Source: Pseudomonas sp. H3(2019)
Lineage (GTDB): Bacteria; Pseudomonadota; Gammaproteobacteria; Pseudomonadales; Pseudomonadaceae
NCBI RefSeq assembly: GCF_007713465.1
Contig: NZ_VMSG01000004.1
Location: 232,069-296,068 of the forward strand
DNA length: 64,000 nt
Direction of reading: 5' to 3'
Under the pieces are notes generated by a model. It ran no database searches, was not told the origin of the DNA, and saw only the letters and a program-made list of their open reading frames with translations. This document shows, one piece after another, positions 45,663-56,419 of this stretch. Every line of letters starts with the position of its first letter. Within the stretch, counting starts at the first letter, position 1. The position numbers and the translations under genes were made by a program.

Positions 45663-45794
45663 GTGGTGAGGGGGCTTGCTCCCGTTGGGCTGTGGAGCGG
45701 CCCCAAATACTGCAACTTCATTTCGTCAGACACACCGCATTGACTGGCTTTACGACTGCTGCGCAGTCGAGCGGGGGCAAGCCCCCTCGCCACA
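45663..45794. repeat. Inverted REP pair, GAGGGGGCTTGCTCCCG type
   Basis: REP half (about 45663-45684) and its inverted partner (about 45771-45794, GCGGGGGCAAGCCCCCTCGC) enclose about 85 bases. They fill the gap between aauS and aatP, so the two transcription units may be separated here. Confidence 0.75.
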
Positions 45795-45847
45795 ATTGAT
45801 TACCAGCCTTCGGCAACCGCTCCCACAGGTGGGGAGCGGTGCTGTTA

Positions 45848-46582
45848 TCAGTGCTGCAGGATCTTCTCGAGGAAATGCTGCGCGCGGTCGGTGCGGGCGT
45901 TGATGTCACCGAAGAACTCTTCCTTCTTGCAGTCCTCGATGATTTTGCCCTGATCCATGAAGATCACCCGGTCCGCCACTTTACGGGCGAAGCCCATTTC
46001 GTGGGTTACGCACATCATGGTCATGCCTTCGTGGGCCAGTTGCACCATCACGTCGAGCACTTCATTGACCATTTCCGGGTCGAGCGCCGAGGTCGGTTCG
46101 TCGAACAGCATGACGATCGGGTCCATTGCCAGCGCGCGGGCAATCGCCACACGCTGTTGCTGACCACCGGAGAGCTGGCCCGGGTGTTTGTGGGCGTGAG
46201 CCGAAAGGCCGACGCGCTCAAGCAGTTGCAGGCCCTTTTGGGTGGCTTCTTCCTTGCTGCGGCCCAACACCTTGATCTGCGCGATGGTCAGGTTTTCGGT
46301 GATGGTCAGGTGCGGGAACAGTTCGAAATGCTGGAACACCATGCCAACGCGCGAGCGCAATTTCGGCAGGTCGGTCTTCGGGTCGGCGATGGAGGTGCCA
46401 TCGACCACCACGTCGCCTTTCTGGAACGGTTCCAGGGCGTTGACGCATTTGATCAGGGTGGATTTACCGGAGCCGGACGGCCCGCACACCACAATCACTT
46501 CGCCTTTTTTGACCTCGGTGCTGCAGTCAGTCAGTACCTGGAAGTCGCCATACCACTTGTTGACATTCTTGATAGAAATCAT
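45848..46582 (-). CDS. aatP: Glutamate/aspartate ABC transporter ATP-binding protein
   Basis: A 244-aa polar amino acid ABC ATPase. Walker [15 protein letters not shown]-loop [12 protein letters not shown], signature [15 protein letters not shown], Walker [16 protein letters not shown] and H-loop [15 protein letters not shown] overlaps the preceding permease stop by four bases. Energises import of aspartate/glutamate (and possibly their amides) with the two permeases and the binding protein upstream. Confidence 0.92.
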   Translation of the reverse strand: MISIKNVNKWYGDFQVLTDCSTEVKKGEVIVVCGPSGSGKSTLIKCVNALEPFQKGDVVVDGTSIADPKTDLPKLRSRVGMVFQHFELFPHLTITENLTIAQIKVLGRSKEEATQKGLQLLERVGLSAHAHKHPGQLSGGQQQRVAIARALAMDPIVMLFDEPTSALDPEMVNEVLDVMVQLAHEGMTMMCVTHEMGFARKVADRVIFMDQGKIIEDCKKEEFFGDINARTDRAQHFLEKILQH

Positions 46583-47250
46583 ACGGCAAACCTTTTTTGC
46601 AGACGCTTGACCAGCCGTGAGGCGGCAAAGCTGATTGTGAAGTACACGAGACCTGCGATGATCAGGAACTCATTGGCGCGGCCGATGATGTCGCCACTGG
46701 CCCGCGTAGCATTGAGGAAGTCCACCAGGCCGACCGTGTAGACCAGCGAGGTGTCCTGAAACAGGATGATGCTTTGTTGCAGCAACAGCGGGGTCATCTT
46801 GCGAAACGCTTGCGGCAGGATGATCAGGCGCATCATCTGGCCGTAGCTCATGCCCAACGCCTTGGCTGCGCCCATCTGACCTTTGGGAATCGACTGCACA
46901 CCGGCACGGACGATTTCGCAGAAGTACGCCGCTTCGAACATCATGAAGGCCACGATGCACGAGGTGAACGCACCGATCGGCGTGTCTTCGCCGGTGATCC
47001 AGCGCAGCACGAACGGTACCGCCAGGTAGAACCAGGTGATCACCAGCAGCAGCGGGATCGAGCGGAAGTAGTTCACGTAAGCGCCGGCAATGCTCGACAG
47101 CAGTTTGCTGTGAGACAGCCGCATCAGCGCCAGGATAGTGCCGAGGATGATCCCGCCGACGACGCCGAGCACCATCAGTTGCAGGGTCATGACCATGCCG
47201 TTCCACATGCCGGGGACGGCCTGGACGACTCCACTGAAATCGAGATCCAT
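46579..47250 (-). CDS. aatM: Acidic amino acid ABC transporter permease, GltK-like
   Basis: A 223-aa inner-membrane permease of the His/Glu/Gln family, about five helices. The EAA-type loop that contacts the ATPase reads [20 protein letters not shown], then [20 protein letters not shown] shares one base with the stop of the upstream permease (47250). The exact assignment between aatM and aatQ follows gene order in P. aeruginosa from memory. Confidence 0.9.
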   Translation of the reverse strand: MDLDFSGVVQAVPGMWNGMVMTLQLMVLGVVGGIILGTILALMRLSHSKLLSSIAGAYVNYFRSIPLLLVITWFYLAVPFVLRWITGEDTPIGAFTSCIVAFMMFEAAYFCEIVRAGVQSIPKGQMGAAKALGMSYGQMMRLIILPQAFRKMTPLLLQQSIILFQDTSLVYTVGLVDFLNATRASGDIIGRANEFLIIAGLVYFTISFAASRLVKRLQKRFAV

Positions 47251-47996
47251 TATTTACCCCCCACGGAAATCAGGCCGGGCACCGCAACTTTCTTCTCGAC
47301 CATGCGCATCAGCAGCATCAGGCTCATGTTCAGGGTGAAGTAGATCAGGGTCGCCAGGGTGAAGGCTTCGAACAGGTTGGCGGAGAACTCGGCGGTCTGT
47401 TTGGTCTGTGCGAGCAGCTCCATCAGGCCGATCAGCGAGGCGACAGAGGAGTTCTTGAACACGTTCAGGAATTCCGAGGTAAGCGGTGGAATGATGATCC
47501 GGTAGGCTTGGGGCAACAGCACATTCCAGTAGATTTGCGGCAGCTTGAAGCCCATGGCGCGGGCCGCCGATTCCTGGCCACGCGGCAGCGCCTGGATACC
47601 CGTGCGCACTTGCTCGCAAACCCGGGCGGCAGTGAACAGGCCCAGGCACACGACGACGCTCAGGTAGGCCGAGGTGGTCGGATTCAGGTCCTGCTTGTAC
47701 CAGTTCTGCAGGTTTTGCGGCAACAGGTCGGGCACCAGGAAGTACCAGATGAACAGCTGAACCAGCAGCGGTACGTTACGAAAGAGTTCCACATAGCAGG
47801 TGGCGATGCCCGATACCAGGCGATTCGGTACGGTACGCATGACGCCGAGCACCGAGCCCAGCATCAAGGCGACGAACCAGGCCACGATGGCGATGGCGAT
47901 GGTCCAGCCCAATCCCGTGATGAACCAGTCGAGATAGGTCTCGCTGCCCACACCGGTGGACTTGAAGAACACGCCCCAATCCCAGTTGTAATTCAT
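47250..47996 (-). CDS. aatQ: Acidic amino acid ABC transporter permease, GltJ-like
   Basis: A 248-aa inner-membrane permease. N-terminal NYNWDWGVFFKSTGVGSETYL is typical of the GltJ subtype, with the coupling loop CEQVRTGIQALPRGQESAAR then AMGFKLPQIYWNVLLPQAYR. Preceded by a 191-base gap after the binding-protein gene that contains a stem-loop, so it is probably in the same operon but expressed at a lower level. Confidence 0.9.
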   Translation of the reverse strand: MNYNWDWGVFFKSTGVGSETYLDWFITGLGWTIAIAIVAWFVALMLGSVLGVMRTVPNRLVSGIATCYVELFRNVPLLVQLFIWYFLVPDLLPQNLQNWYKQDLNPTTSAYLSVVVCLGLFTAARVCEQVRTGIQALPRGQESAARAMGFKLPQIYWNVLLPQAYRIIIPPLTSEFLNVFKNSSVASLIGLMELLAQTKQTAEFSANLFEAFTLATLIYFTLNMSLMLLMRMVEKKVAVPGLISVGGK

Positions 47997-48141
47997 TAGG
48001 GTCTCCCCTCAGATCGATCAATGTACAAGTGCCCGCCTGGGGAAACTCCGTTCCCTCTGATCTCGACGATCAGGCACACACGACCGGCTCGACAATCACC
48101 GGTTCGAGTGTTTCCAGAAAGTGCCAGCAGGTAGTGACAGC

Positions 48142-48171
48142 CTCCTGAAAGGGTGCAGGCCCAGTCAGGAG
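48142..48171 (-). terminator. Stem-loop between aatJ and aatQ, likely partial terminator or mRNA stabiliser
   Basis: A 7-bp perfect stem (CTCCTGA...TCAGGAG) with an inner GGG/CCC pairing lies 17 bases after the aatJ stop and has no T-run. Such structures protect the upstream binding-protein message and keep it more abundant than the permease message. Confidence 0.55.
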
Positions 48172-48187
48172 GTGGGTTAGTCAGAAA

Positions 48188-49102
48188 TCAGGATTTCTTT
48201 TCTTCAGCCGCTTTGTCGGTCGGATTGGCGATCAGGGCCTTGAGCTCGTCGCTCATCGGGAACATCAGGTTCAGGCCTTTTGGCGGGATTGGCTGCATGA
48301 ACCATTTTTCGTAGATCTTGTTGATCTCTCCGGATTTGTAAGTCGCAACGATGGCGTCGTCCACAGCCTTCTTGAACGGCGCGTCGCCCTTGCGGACCAT
48401 GCAACCGTAGATTTCGTAGGACTGTGGAGTACCGGTCACGGCCCAGTCAGTCGGCTTCTTGGCCTTGGCCATTTCACCGGCCAGCAAGGCGTCGTCCATC
48501 ATGAAGGCGACAGCACGGCCCGATTCCAGCATCTGGAAGGATTCGCCATGGTCTTTGGCGGAGATGACGTTCATGCCCATCTGCTTGTCGGCGTTCATCG
48601 ACTTCAGAATACGCTCGGACGTGGTGCCGGCGGTGGTCACGACGTTCTTGCCTTTGAGGTCGGCGAAGTCTTTGTACGGCGAGTCGTTTTTCGACAGCAG
48701 CTTGGTGCCGATTTCGAAGATGCCAACGGAGAAGTCAACTTGTTGCTGGCGTTCGGTGTTGTTGGTGGTGGAGCCGCACTCGACGTCCACAGTGCCGTTC
48801 TGCACCAGTGGAATACGGGTTTGCGAGGTGACCAGGTTGTATTTGACCTGCAGGTTCGGCATGTCCAGGTCTTTCTTGATGGCTTCGACGATTTTCAGCT
48901 GAATATCGTGGGAGTAGCCGACCGGTTTTCCGGAAGCGTCTGCAATGTAGGAAAACGGAATAGAAGCGTCTCGATGCCCCAGAGTAATGGTGCCGGACTC
49001 TTTGATCTTCTTCAGGGTGCCGGTGAGTTCGGCGGCGAAAACTGGCGTGCTGATCAGAGCGGCCGCAATGGCTGCGCCCAGGATATGGGGAACGATACGC
49101 AT
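48188..49102 (-). CDS. aatJ: Periplasmic glutamate/aspartate-binding protein
   Basis: A 304-aa periplasmic binding protein from ATG at 49102 (MRIVPHILGAAIAAALISTP), with GAGGAAAA ahead and a clear signal peptide (about 1-23, cleavage after VFA). SBP family 3 motifs: GTITLGHRDASIPFSYIAD, DVECGSTTNNTERQQQVDFS and KGKNVVTTAGTTSERILK. Delivers acidic amino acids to the aatQMP permease. A sigma-54 promoter lies about 117 bases upstream. Confidence 0.92.
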   Translation of the reverse strand: MRIVPHILGAAIAAALISTPVFAAELTGTLKKIKESGTITLGHRDASIPFSYIADASGKPVGYSHDIQLKIVEAIKKDLDMPNLQVKYNLVTSQTRIPLVQNGTVDVECGSTTNNTERQQQVDFSVGIFEIGTKLLSKNDSPYKDFADLKGKNVVTTAGTTSERILKSMNADKQMGMNVISAKDHGESFQMLESGRAVAFMMDDALLAGEMAKAKKPTDWAVTGTPQSYEIYGCMVRKGDAPFKKAVDDAIVATYKSGEINKIYEKWFMQPIPPKGLNLMFPMSDELKALIANPTDKAAEEKKS

Positions 49103-49218
49103 CAAATTTTCCTCAACATTGTTTTTATAGTGAGCCAGTTCATCGGCCCTTTTGTACTGCGCAATACCTTGACGGCTCCTGAAGTGTTGGCACATCAGAC
49201 ATTCGTCCCAAAATGTAG

Positions 49219-49234
49219 AGCATGAGTCGTGCCA
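49219..49234 (-). promoter_or_regulatory. Sigma-54 (-24/-12) promoter of aatJ
   Basis: Reverse strand TGGCACGACTCATGCT matches TGGCACG-N4-TTGCW at 15 of 16 positions, with correct GG-GC spacing. A short dyad (TCAA-N4-TTGA) lies just upstream (about 49246-49260) and may be part of the activator site. The aauRS system next door encodes the expected activator. Confidence 0.85.
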
Positions 49235-49540
49235 GGCCAGGCTTACTCAATCAACATATTGATTTTCAAAGATATTAAATATTTGTGGGGTTGGTTTTAG
49301 GATTCGATGATCCGGTTAACCGAATCGACTGATGGGTCGCGTTCGGAAAACCGAATGCCGGAGAAGCGCAAATCTTGTAGGAGCAAGTCTTGCCCGCGAT
49401 GAACGATAACGCGGTGTAACAGACAGATAGCGTAACGGCCATCGCGAGCAAGCTTTGCTCCTATAGAGGGGCGGGTTGTCAGCATGCAAAAAGCCCCCGA
49501 ATCGTGAGATTCAGGGGCTTTTGTTGAGCCGGATTACCGA
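49235..49540. other. Intergenic region between glpD and aatJ
   Basis: Starts with AT-rich sequence that probably contains the AauR-binding region, followed by an inverted REP pair (about 49375-49402 and 49439-49465, TAGGAGCAAGTCTTGCCCGCG and its variant) and then the glpD terminator. No gene is seen. Confidence 0.55.
49488..49522 (-). terminator. Rho-independent terminator of glpD
   Basis: AAAAGCCCCCGAATC, loop GTGA, GATTCAGGGGCTTTT: a long stem with one bulge and a T-run on the glpD strand, 18 bases after the stop. Confidence 0.88.
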
Positions 49541-51079
49541 TCAGGCCGCTTCGATCTTGCGGCGGTTCTGCTCGAGCTTGTTCAGGTACAGCTGCACGTT
49601 CCCTTGCTCCGCCTGGGTGGTGAACAGGCCCAGTTTGCTGCGACGCCAGAGAATGTCGTGAGCGCTGGTGGCCCATTCTTCGTGGCACAGGTAATCGACT
49701 TCGCGAGTGTAGAGACCGCCCCCCAGGTGTTCGCCCATGTCCTTCAAGCTCTGTACACCTTCGAGCATGCGCCAGGTGCGGCTGCCATAAGTGGTGGCCC
49801 AGCGTCGGGCCATTTCCGTCGGCAGCCAGTCGAACTTGTCGCGAATCAACGCGCTCAAGGCCTGTGGCGTGGTCATGTCTTCGCCGCCCGGCAGGGTCGC
49901 TTGCGCAGTCCAGCTCGGCTTCATTTCCTTGAAGTACGGTGCCAGCTGCGCCATGGCCGACTCGGCCAGTTTGCGGTAGGTGGTCAGTTTTCCACCGAAC
50001 ACTGACAGCAGCGGGGCTTCTTCAGTGCTGCCGGACAAAGCCAGGGTGTAATCGCGGGTCACGGCCGACGGATTGTCGGATTCGTCGTTGCACAGCGGGC
50101 GAACGCCGGAGTAAGTGTGCAGGATGTCGCTGCGGCTGATTTGTTTCTTGAAGTGCGCATTGACCACTTTCAGCAGGTAATCGGTCTCGCCTTCGGTGAT
50201 GGCGACTTTTGCTGGATCGCCGGTGTACTCGCGGTCCGTGGTACCAATCAGGGTGAATTGATTGAGGTACGGAATGGTGAACACGATGCGCTGGTCTTCG
50301 TTCTGCAGGATATGCGCGTGTTCGCCTTCGTACAGCTTCGGCACGATCAGGTGGCTGCCCTGAATCAGACGGATGCCGTAAGGCGATTCCATCTTCAGGT
50401 CATCACGAATGAACTTGGCGACCCATGGGCCGGCGGCATTCACCAGCGCCTTGGCGCAGATCGAGAACAGGCTGCCGTCGGCGCGCTCCAGGTTCAGCTC
50501 CCACAGGCCTTTGCTGCGACGGGCACTGACACAACGGGTCTGGGTGTGAACGTGGGCGCCTTTTTCGCGGGCGGCCATGGCGTTGAGCACCACCAGACGG
50601 GCGTCGTCGACCCAGCAGTCGGAGTATTCGAAACCTTTGGTGATTTCGCTTTTCAGCGCGCTGTCGGCACCGAACTTCAGGCTTTTGGAACCGGCGAGTT
50701 TTTCCCGTTTTCCGAGATGATCATAAAGGAACAGGCCTGCGCGGATCATCCATGCCGGGCGCAGATGCGGGCGGTGCGGCAACACAAAGCGCATTGGCTT
50801 GACGATGTGCGGGGCCTTGGCCAGCAGCACTTCACGCTCGGCCAGGGCCTCACGCACCAGGCGGAATTCGTAATGTTCGAGGTAGCGCAGGCCGCCGTGG
50901 ATCAGCTTGCTGCTGGCGGACGAGGTATGACTGGCCAGATCGTCCTTTTCGCAAAGGAACACCGAAAGACCGCGACCGGCGGCATCCGCTGCAATCCCTA
51001 CACCGTTAATCCCGCCACCAATGACGGCGATATCGTAGACCTCGGCAAGAGGGGGCATAGGCAAGGTTGAAGTGGGCAT
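49541..51079 (-). CDS. glpD: Aerobic glycerol-3-phosphate dehydrogenase GlpD
   Basis: A 512-aa FAD-dependent peripheral membrane enzyme that oxidises sn-glycerol-3-phosphate to dihydroxyacetone phosphate and passes electrons to quinone. N-terminal FAD motif DIAVIGGGINGVGIAADAAG (about 16-35), SHTSSASSKLIHGGLRYLEH, then IGTTDREYTGDP and SGVRPLCNDESDNPSAVTRD. Transcribed alone, downstream of glpR, with two GlpR-like operators in its promoter region. Full family length. Confidence 0.96.
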   Translation of the reverse strand: MPTSTLPMPPLAEVYDIAVIGGGINGVGIAADAAGRGLSVFLCEKDDLASHTSSASSKLIHGGLRYLEHYEFRLVREALAEREVLLAKAPHIVKPMRFVLPHRPHLRPAWMIRAGLFLYDHLGKREKLAGSKSLKFGADSALKSEITKGFEYSDCWVDDARLVVLNAMAAREKGAHVHTQTRCVSARRSKGLWELNLERADGSLFSICAKALVNAAGPWVAKFIRDDLKMESPYGIRLIQGSHLIVPKLYEGEHAHILQNEDQRIVFTIPYLNQFTLIGTTDREYTGDPAKVAITEGETDYLLKVVNAHFKKQISRSDILHTYSGVRPLCNDESDNPSAVTRDYTLALSGSTEEAPLLSVFGGKLTTYRKLAESAMAQLAPYFKEMKPSWTAQATLPGGEDMTTPQALSALIRDKFDWLPTEMARRWATTYGSRTWRMLEGVQSLKDMGEHLGGGLYTREVDYLCHEEWATSAHDILWRRSKLGLFTTQAEQGNVQLYLNKLEQNRRKIEAA

Positions 51080-51100
51080 CGGCTGGCCTCGGGTTCTTTC

Positions 51101-51120
51101 GATATTTGAATTCGAACATT
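51101..51120. promoter_or_regulatory. GlpR operator-like site 1 upstream of glpD
   Basis: GATATTTGAATTCGAACATT agrees at 17 of 20 positions with the GlpR consensus WATKYTCGWWWWCGARMATW as I know it from E. coli. It lies 22 bases before the glpD ATG. Confidence 0.65.
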
Positions 51121-51140
51121 AATGTTCATTTGCGAAAATG
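51121..51140. promoter_or_regulatory. GlpR operator-like site 2 upstream of glpD
   Basis: AATGTTCATTTGCGAAAATG agrees at 17 of 20 positions with the same consensus and abuts site 1 without a gap, giving a 40-bp tandem operator. Confidence 0.65.
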
Positions 51141-51231
51141 GTAGCGCATAAACCCGGGCACAGCTAGCTGACTTCGATTGAAAATACTGATCGAAGGAAG
51201 GGGAAAGGAAAATTTTCGAACATTCGCGGTA

Positions 51232-51343
51232 GATCGTTCCTCACGCTCTGCGTGGGAATGCATCCATAGACGCTCTGCGTCAGCTCTTGAAGCGGGACGC
51301 GGAGCGTCCCAAGCGGCATTCCCACGCAGAGCGTGGGGACGAG
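51232..51343. repeat. Palindromic repeat, GTTCCCACGCTCTGCGTGGG family, copy 3
   Basis: Third copy of the family at 28836 and 33565, with the same inner GGGACGCGGAGCGTCC hairpin. Lies between glpR and glpD and probably terminates glpR transcription. Confidence 0.83.
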
Positions 51344-51356
51344 AATCGCGGGGGGG

Positions 51357-52112
51357 TTAAACCACTTCCAGCCGAATCTTGTGCTGGCTCAGCAGTTGCG
51401 CCAATGCCGGAACCGGTGCGTGGTCGGTCACCAGGCAGTCGATCAGGCTGATTGGCCCAAGGCGGACCATGGCGTTGCGGCCGAACTTGCTGGAGTCTGC
51501 TGCCAGCAAGACTTGCCGGGCGTTGGCGATGATCGCCTGGGAGACCCGTACTTCCTGGTAGTCAAAGTCGAGCAGGCTGCCGTCTTCATCGATGCCGCTG
51601 ATGCCGACCAGCGCAAAGTCGACCTTGAACTGGTTGATGAAGTCGACGCAGGCCTGACCGACTACGCCGCCATCACGGCGCACGTTGCCGCCGGCCAGCA
51701 GGACTTCGAAGTCATCCTTGGCGCTGAGGATCGAGGCGACGTGCAGGTTGTTGGTGATCACCTTGAGCTGGCTGTGATTGAGCAGCGCCCGGGCGATGGA
51801 TTCGGTGGTGGTACCGATATTGATGAACAGCGAGGCGTGATCGGGGATTTGTGCGGCGATGGCTTCGGCGATGCGTTGTTTCTCATCGCGCATCTGATCG
51901 GCACGCATGGCGTAGGCGGTGTTTTCGACACTTGAATCGTAAGCTGCGCCGCCGTGATAGCGACGCAACAAATTCACTTCCGCCAATTGATTGATATCGC
52001 GGCGGATGGTCTGCGGTGTAACTACGAACAGCTGAGCCATTTCCTCGATGCTGACGTAGCCGCGTTCGCGGACCAGTTCGAGGATTTGCTGCTGACGGGG
52101 AGGCAGATTCAT
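51357..52112 (-). CDS. glpR: Glycerol-3-phosphate regulon repressor GlpR
   Basis: A 251-aa DeoR-family repressor from ATG at 52112 ([20 protein letters not shown]), which follows AAGGAAG; an upstream extension to 52166 is not family-like. N-terminal HTH (about 5-55: [20 protein letters not shown]), then the sugar-phosphate sensing domain with [15 protein letters not shown] and [13 protein letters not shown]. Relieved by glycerol-3-phosphate. Sits between glpK and glpD. Confidence 0.94.
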   Translation of the reverse strand: MNLPPRQQQILELVRERGYVSIEEMAQLFVVTPQTIRRDINQLAEVNLLRRYHGGAAYDSSVENTAYAMRADQMRDEKQRIAEAIAAQIPDHASLFINIGTTTESIARALLNHSQLKVITNNLHVASILSAKDDFEVLLAGGNVRRDGGVVGQACVDFINQFKVDFALVGISGIDEDGSLLDFDYQEVRVSQAIIANARQVLLAADSSKFGRNAMVRLGPISLIDCLVTDHAPVPALAQLLSQHKIRLEVV

Positions 52113-52207
52113 AGGGCTTCCTTTGGGCTGCCGTGCAAAATTTGCCCATGATGCCGTACGAATCACCTCCCTACCAGTTACATACCGATACGAATCCGCT
52201 ACTTGGC

Positions 52208-53758
<1,551 letters not shown>

Positions 53759-53790
53759 TCAATGGTGGGCAGGATCGCGCGCCGCCGCTT

Positions 53791-54642
53791 TCAGGAGATT
53801 CGTGCTTTGCCGTCAATGGCGGGCTCTGCATCCTTTGTAGCAGGTATGGTGATCGGTAGATGACGGGCAATCAGCCCGCGATAGGCCGCAGCGCCGAGGC
53901 AGGCACCCAGGATCGGTGCAAAAATCGGAATCAGGAAGTACGGAATATCACGGCCGCCAGTGAAGGAAATTTCACCCCAGCCAGCGAAGAAAGTCATCAG
54001 CTTAGGACCGAAGTCTCGCGCGGGGTTCATCGCAAAACCGGTCAGCGGGCCCATCGAGCTGCCAATGACGGCGATCAGCAGGCCGATCAACAGTGGCGCC
54101 AAAGGGCCTTTAGGCAGGCCATTGTTGTCGTCGGTCAGGGACATGATCACGCCCATCAGGATGGCGGTGATGATCACCTCCACCAGAAACGCCTGGGCTG
54201 TCGACAGGGCAGGGTTCGGGAAGGTGGAGAACACCGAGGCCAGTTCTAGGCTGGCTTGTGTGCCACGAACCATCTGGTGAGTTTGTTCGAAATCGAAGAA
54301 CAGGTTGCTGTAAAGCGTGTAAACCAACAACGCTGCGCAGAAGGCACCAGCGACTTGGGAGAAGATGTAGAGCGGCAGTTTACGCTTCTCGAAATCGGCG
54401 AAAATGCACAGCGCGATGCTGACGGCCGGGTTCAGGTGAGCGCCGGAAACACCCGCAGTCAGGTAGATCGCCATGCTGACGCCGATCCCCCAGATGATGC
54501 TGATTTCCCATAGCCCAAAGCTGGCGCCCGCGACTTTGAGCGCGGCAACACAGCCAGTACCAAAAAAAATCAATAAGGCAGTACCCAGGAACTCGGCCAT
54601 GCATTGGCTCGAGAGCGATGGTTGTTGCGATGCAGTTGTCAT
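53791..54642 (-). CDS. glpF: Glycerol facilitator GlpF
   Basis: A 283-aa aquaglyceroporin of the inner membrane. Both half-helix signatures are present: SGAHLNPAVSIALC (about 71) and GFAMNPARDFGPK (about 205). The Asp after the second NPAR is the glycerol-selective form. First gene of the glpFK unit. A 369-base region upstream carries a possible GlpR site. Confidence 0.95.
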   Translation of the reverse strand: MTTASQQPSLSSQCMAEFLGTALLIFFGTGCVAALKVAGASFGLWEISIIWGIGVSMAIYLTAGVSGAHLNPAVSIALCIFADFEKRKLPLYIFSQVAGAFCAALLVYTLYSNLFFDFEQTHQMVRGTQASLELASVFSTFPNPALSTAQAFLVEVIITAILMGVIMSLTDDNNGLPKGPLAPLLIGLLIAVIGSSMGPLTGFAMNPARDFGPKLMTFFAGWGEISFTGGRDIPYFLIPIFAPILGACLGAAAYRGLIARHLPITIPATKDAEPAIDGKARIS

Positions 54643-55011
54643 TGAAAACCTCGTTTTTGTTGTTGTTGGGCGCTCTTCTCGAAATGGTCAGAGCGCGATT
54701 TTCACCGAGGCAGGATCCCCATCCTGGTCTCGGCCTACTGCCGGGTACTACGCAGAAACGTTTATGCATCATTCAGATTCGAAAAAATATAGACAAGAAA
54801 TGCTGATGTCAAAGGTCGAAAGTGAACCATCGGTCATATTTAAACTATTGGTCAGCTGAATGATCATTTGGATGGCCTCGGGAGATGGCTGGATTTTGTC
54901 TTGCGTTTGCCTGTTCTTGAGTGCGCAGGAGCCGGTAATAGAGCCTTTTGCTCGGTGATGGCCTAGAATCCAGCGCAGTATTTTTCTTCTATCGCCAGGC
55001 TTGGAGCTGCC
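54643..55011. other. Intergenic region upstream of glpF and ybaK
   Basis: 369 bases between divergent genes. Position 54768-54787 (ATCATTCAGATTCGAAAAAA) agrees with the GlpR consensus at 14 of 20 positions and is a moderate candidate operator for glpF. The rest is AT-rich with no hairpin or small gene that I can support. Confidence 0.4.
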
Positions 55012-55482
55012 ATGACCCCCGCATTGGATCTGTTGAAAAAAGTTCGTGCCGAACATCGCGTGCACAGTTATGAACATGATCCGAAGGCTGCGTCCTACGG
55101 TCTGGAGGCAGCGGAAAAGCTCGGGCTGGATCCGGCGCAAGTGTTCAAGACACTGCTGGCCGCGAGCGAGAAGGGGGAGTTGCTGGTGGCCGTCGTGCCA
55201 GTCGTCGGAAGTCTGGACTTGAAGGCGCTGGCACATGCTGCGGGGGTGAAGAAAGTCGAGATGGCTGATCCCGCGGCTGCGCAACGGGCAACCGGTTACT
55301 TGCTGGGGGGCATCAGTCCGCTAGGGCAGAAGAAGCGTTTGCGCACGTTCATCGATAACAGTGCTCAGCCTTTCGCGAGCATTTACGTCAGCGCTGGCCG
55401 GCGTGGTCTTGAGGTCGAGTTGGCGGCGACGGTGCTGGCCGAGCATACCCAGGCCACATTCGCCGATATCGGTCGGGCCTGA
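55012..55482 (+). CDS. ybaK: YbaK-type Cys-tRNA(Pro)/aminoacyl-tRNA deacylase
   Basis: A 156-aa cytosolic protein of the YbaK/EbsC family, which hydrolyses mischarged Cys-tRNA(Pro). Conserved [20 protein letters not shown] (the catalytic Lys lies in VFKTL), [20 protein letters not shown] and [12 protein letters not shown] are all seen. GGAG lies 5 bases ahead of the ATG. Standard length; followed by the PhzF-like gene after 97 bases. Confidence 0.92.
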   Translation: MTPALDLLKKVRAEHRVHSYEHDPKAASYGLEAAEKLGLDPAQVFKTLLAASEKGELLVAVVPVVGSLDLKALAHAAGVKKVEMADPAAAQRATGYLLGGISPLGQKKRLRTFIDNSAQPFASIYVSAGRRGLEVELAATVLAEHTQATFADIGRA

Positions 55483-55579
55483 CCGCCGCGCTGTATGGTG
55501 AAAATCGGCATGTTCTGTCTCTGGTTGCCAGGTAGCGGTTGATGCATGCTCGTCCTCGCCTACAACAAGGAGAGTATCC

Positions 55580-56362
55580 ATGCAGCTTGCGTTTCATCAG
55601 GTCGACGCGTTCAGTGATCAACCGTTCAGTGGCAATCCGGCGATGGTCTATCGGCTCGACGCCTGGCTCGCCGATGAGCTGATGCAAAAAATCGCCGCCG
55701 AGCACAATCTTGCTGAAACTGCGTTTGTGGTGCGTGAGGCGCAAGGCTGGCGTATCCGCTGGTTCACACCGACCACCGAAGTGCCGTTGTGTGGTCACGC
55801 GACGCTGGCCAGCGCTTATGTGTTGTTCGAGGTCTATAAAGAACCCGTTGAGCGCCTGGACTTCATCAGCAAGTCCGGTCCCTTGAGTGTGAGTCGGGAA
55901 GGCGAACGGCTATGGCTGGATTTTCCGGCGATCGCACTGCGTGAAGTGGACGAGAACCCGGACGTAGCGCGGGCGCTGGGCGTGCAGCCTCTTGAGGTGC
56001 GGGGGGCCAACGAGTTGTTCGTGGTGCTGGAGTCGGAGCAGGCGGTGCTCGATTGCCAGCCGGACATGGTCGCGCTGGCGAAGTTGCCCTGGCTTGGCGC
56101 AATCATTACGGCACGCGGTACGCGGCATGATTTCGTCTCGCGGTACTTCGCGCCGGCCATCGGTATCAACGAAGATCCGGTCACCGGTTCGACGCATTGC
56201 CTGCTGATCCCTTATTGGTCGCAGCGCTTGGATAAAACCAGCTTGACGGCGTATCAGTGTTCGGCGCGGGGAGGGGAGTTGTTCTGCCGCCTGGAAGGGG
56301 ATCGGGTGAAGATCGGTGGTAATGCGACGCTGGTGGCCAGCGGGACGTTGATGTTGGGTTAG
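55580..56362 (+). CDS. PhzF family isomerase/epimerase
   Basis: A 260-aa protein of the PhzF superfamily (two diaminopimelate-epimerase-like halves). QVDAFSDQPFSGNPAMVYRL, the catalytic Glu in HNLAETAFVV (about 46), TTEVPLCGHATLASAYVLFE, and second-half INEDPVTGSTHCLLIPYW and FCRLEGDRVKIGGNA. No phenazine gene is nearby, so a phenazine role is not suggested; the real substrate is unknown. AAGGAGA precedes the start. Confidence 0.87.
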   Translation: MQLAFHQVDAFSDQPFSGNPAMVYRLDAWLADELMQKIAAEHNLAETAFVVREAQGWRIRWFTPTTEVPLCGHATLASAYVLFEVYKEPVERLDFISKSGPLSVSREGERLWLDFPAIALREVDENPDVARALGVQPLEVRGANELFVVLESEQAVLDCQPDMVALAKLPWLGAIITARGTRHDFVSRYFAPAIGINEDPVTGSTHCLLIPYWSQRLDKTSLTAYQCSARGGELFCRLEGDRVKIGGNATLVASGTLMLG

Positions 56363-56365
56363 CTT

Positions 56366-56410
56366 AAAAGATCGCAGCCTTCGGCAGCTCCTACAAGACT
56401 GCGATCTTTT
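56366..56410. repeat. Inverted repeat/terminator, AAAGATCGCAGCC family
   Basis: AAAAGATCGCAG...CTGCGATCTTTT palindrome immediately between the convergent PhzF-like and ABC ATPase genes. Short relative of the repeat at 16899-16972; T-runs at both ends would terminate either strand. Confidence 0.8.
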
Positions 56411-56419
56411 TACATGACT

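Noticed and set aside
55580..56362. Phenazine biosynthesis role for the PhzF-like gene
   Set aside because: No other phz gene is present and the family is broad.
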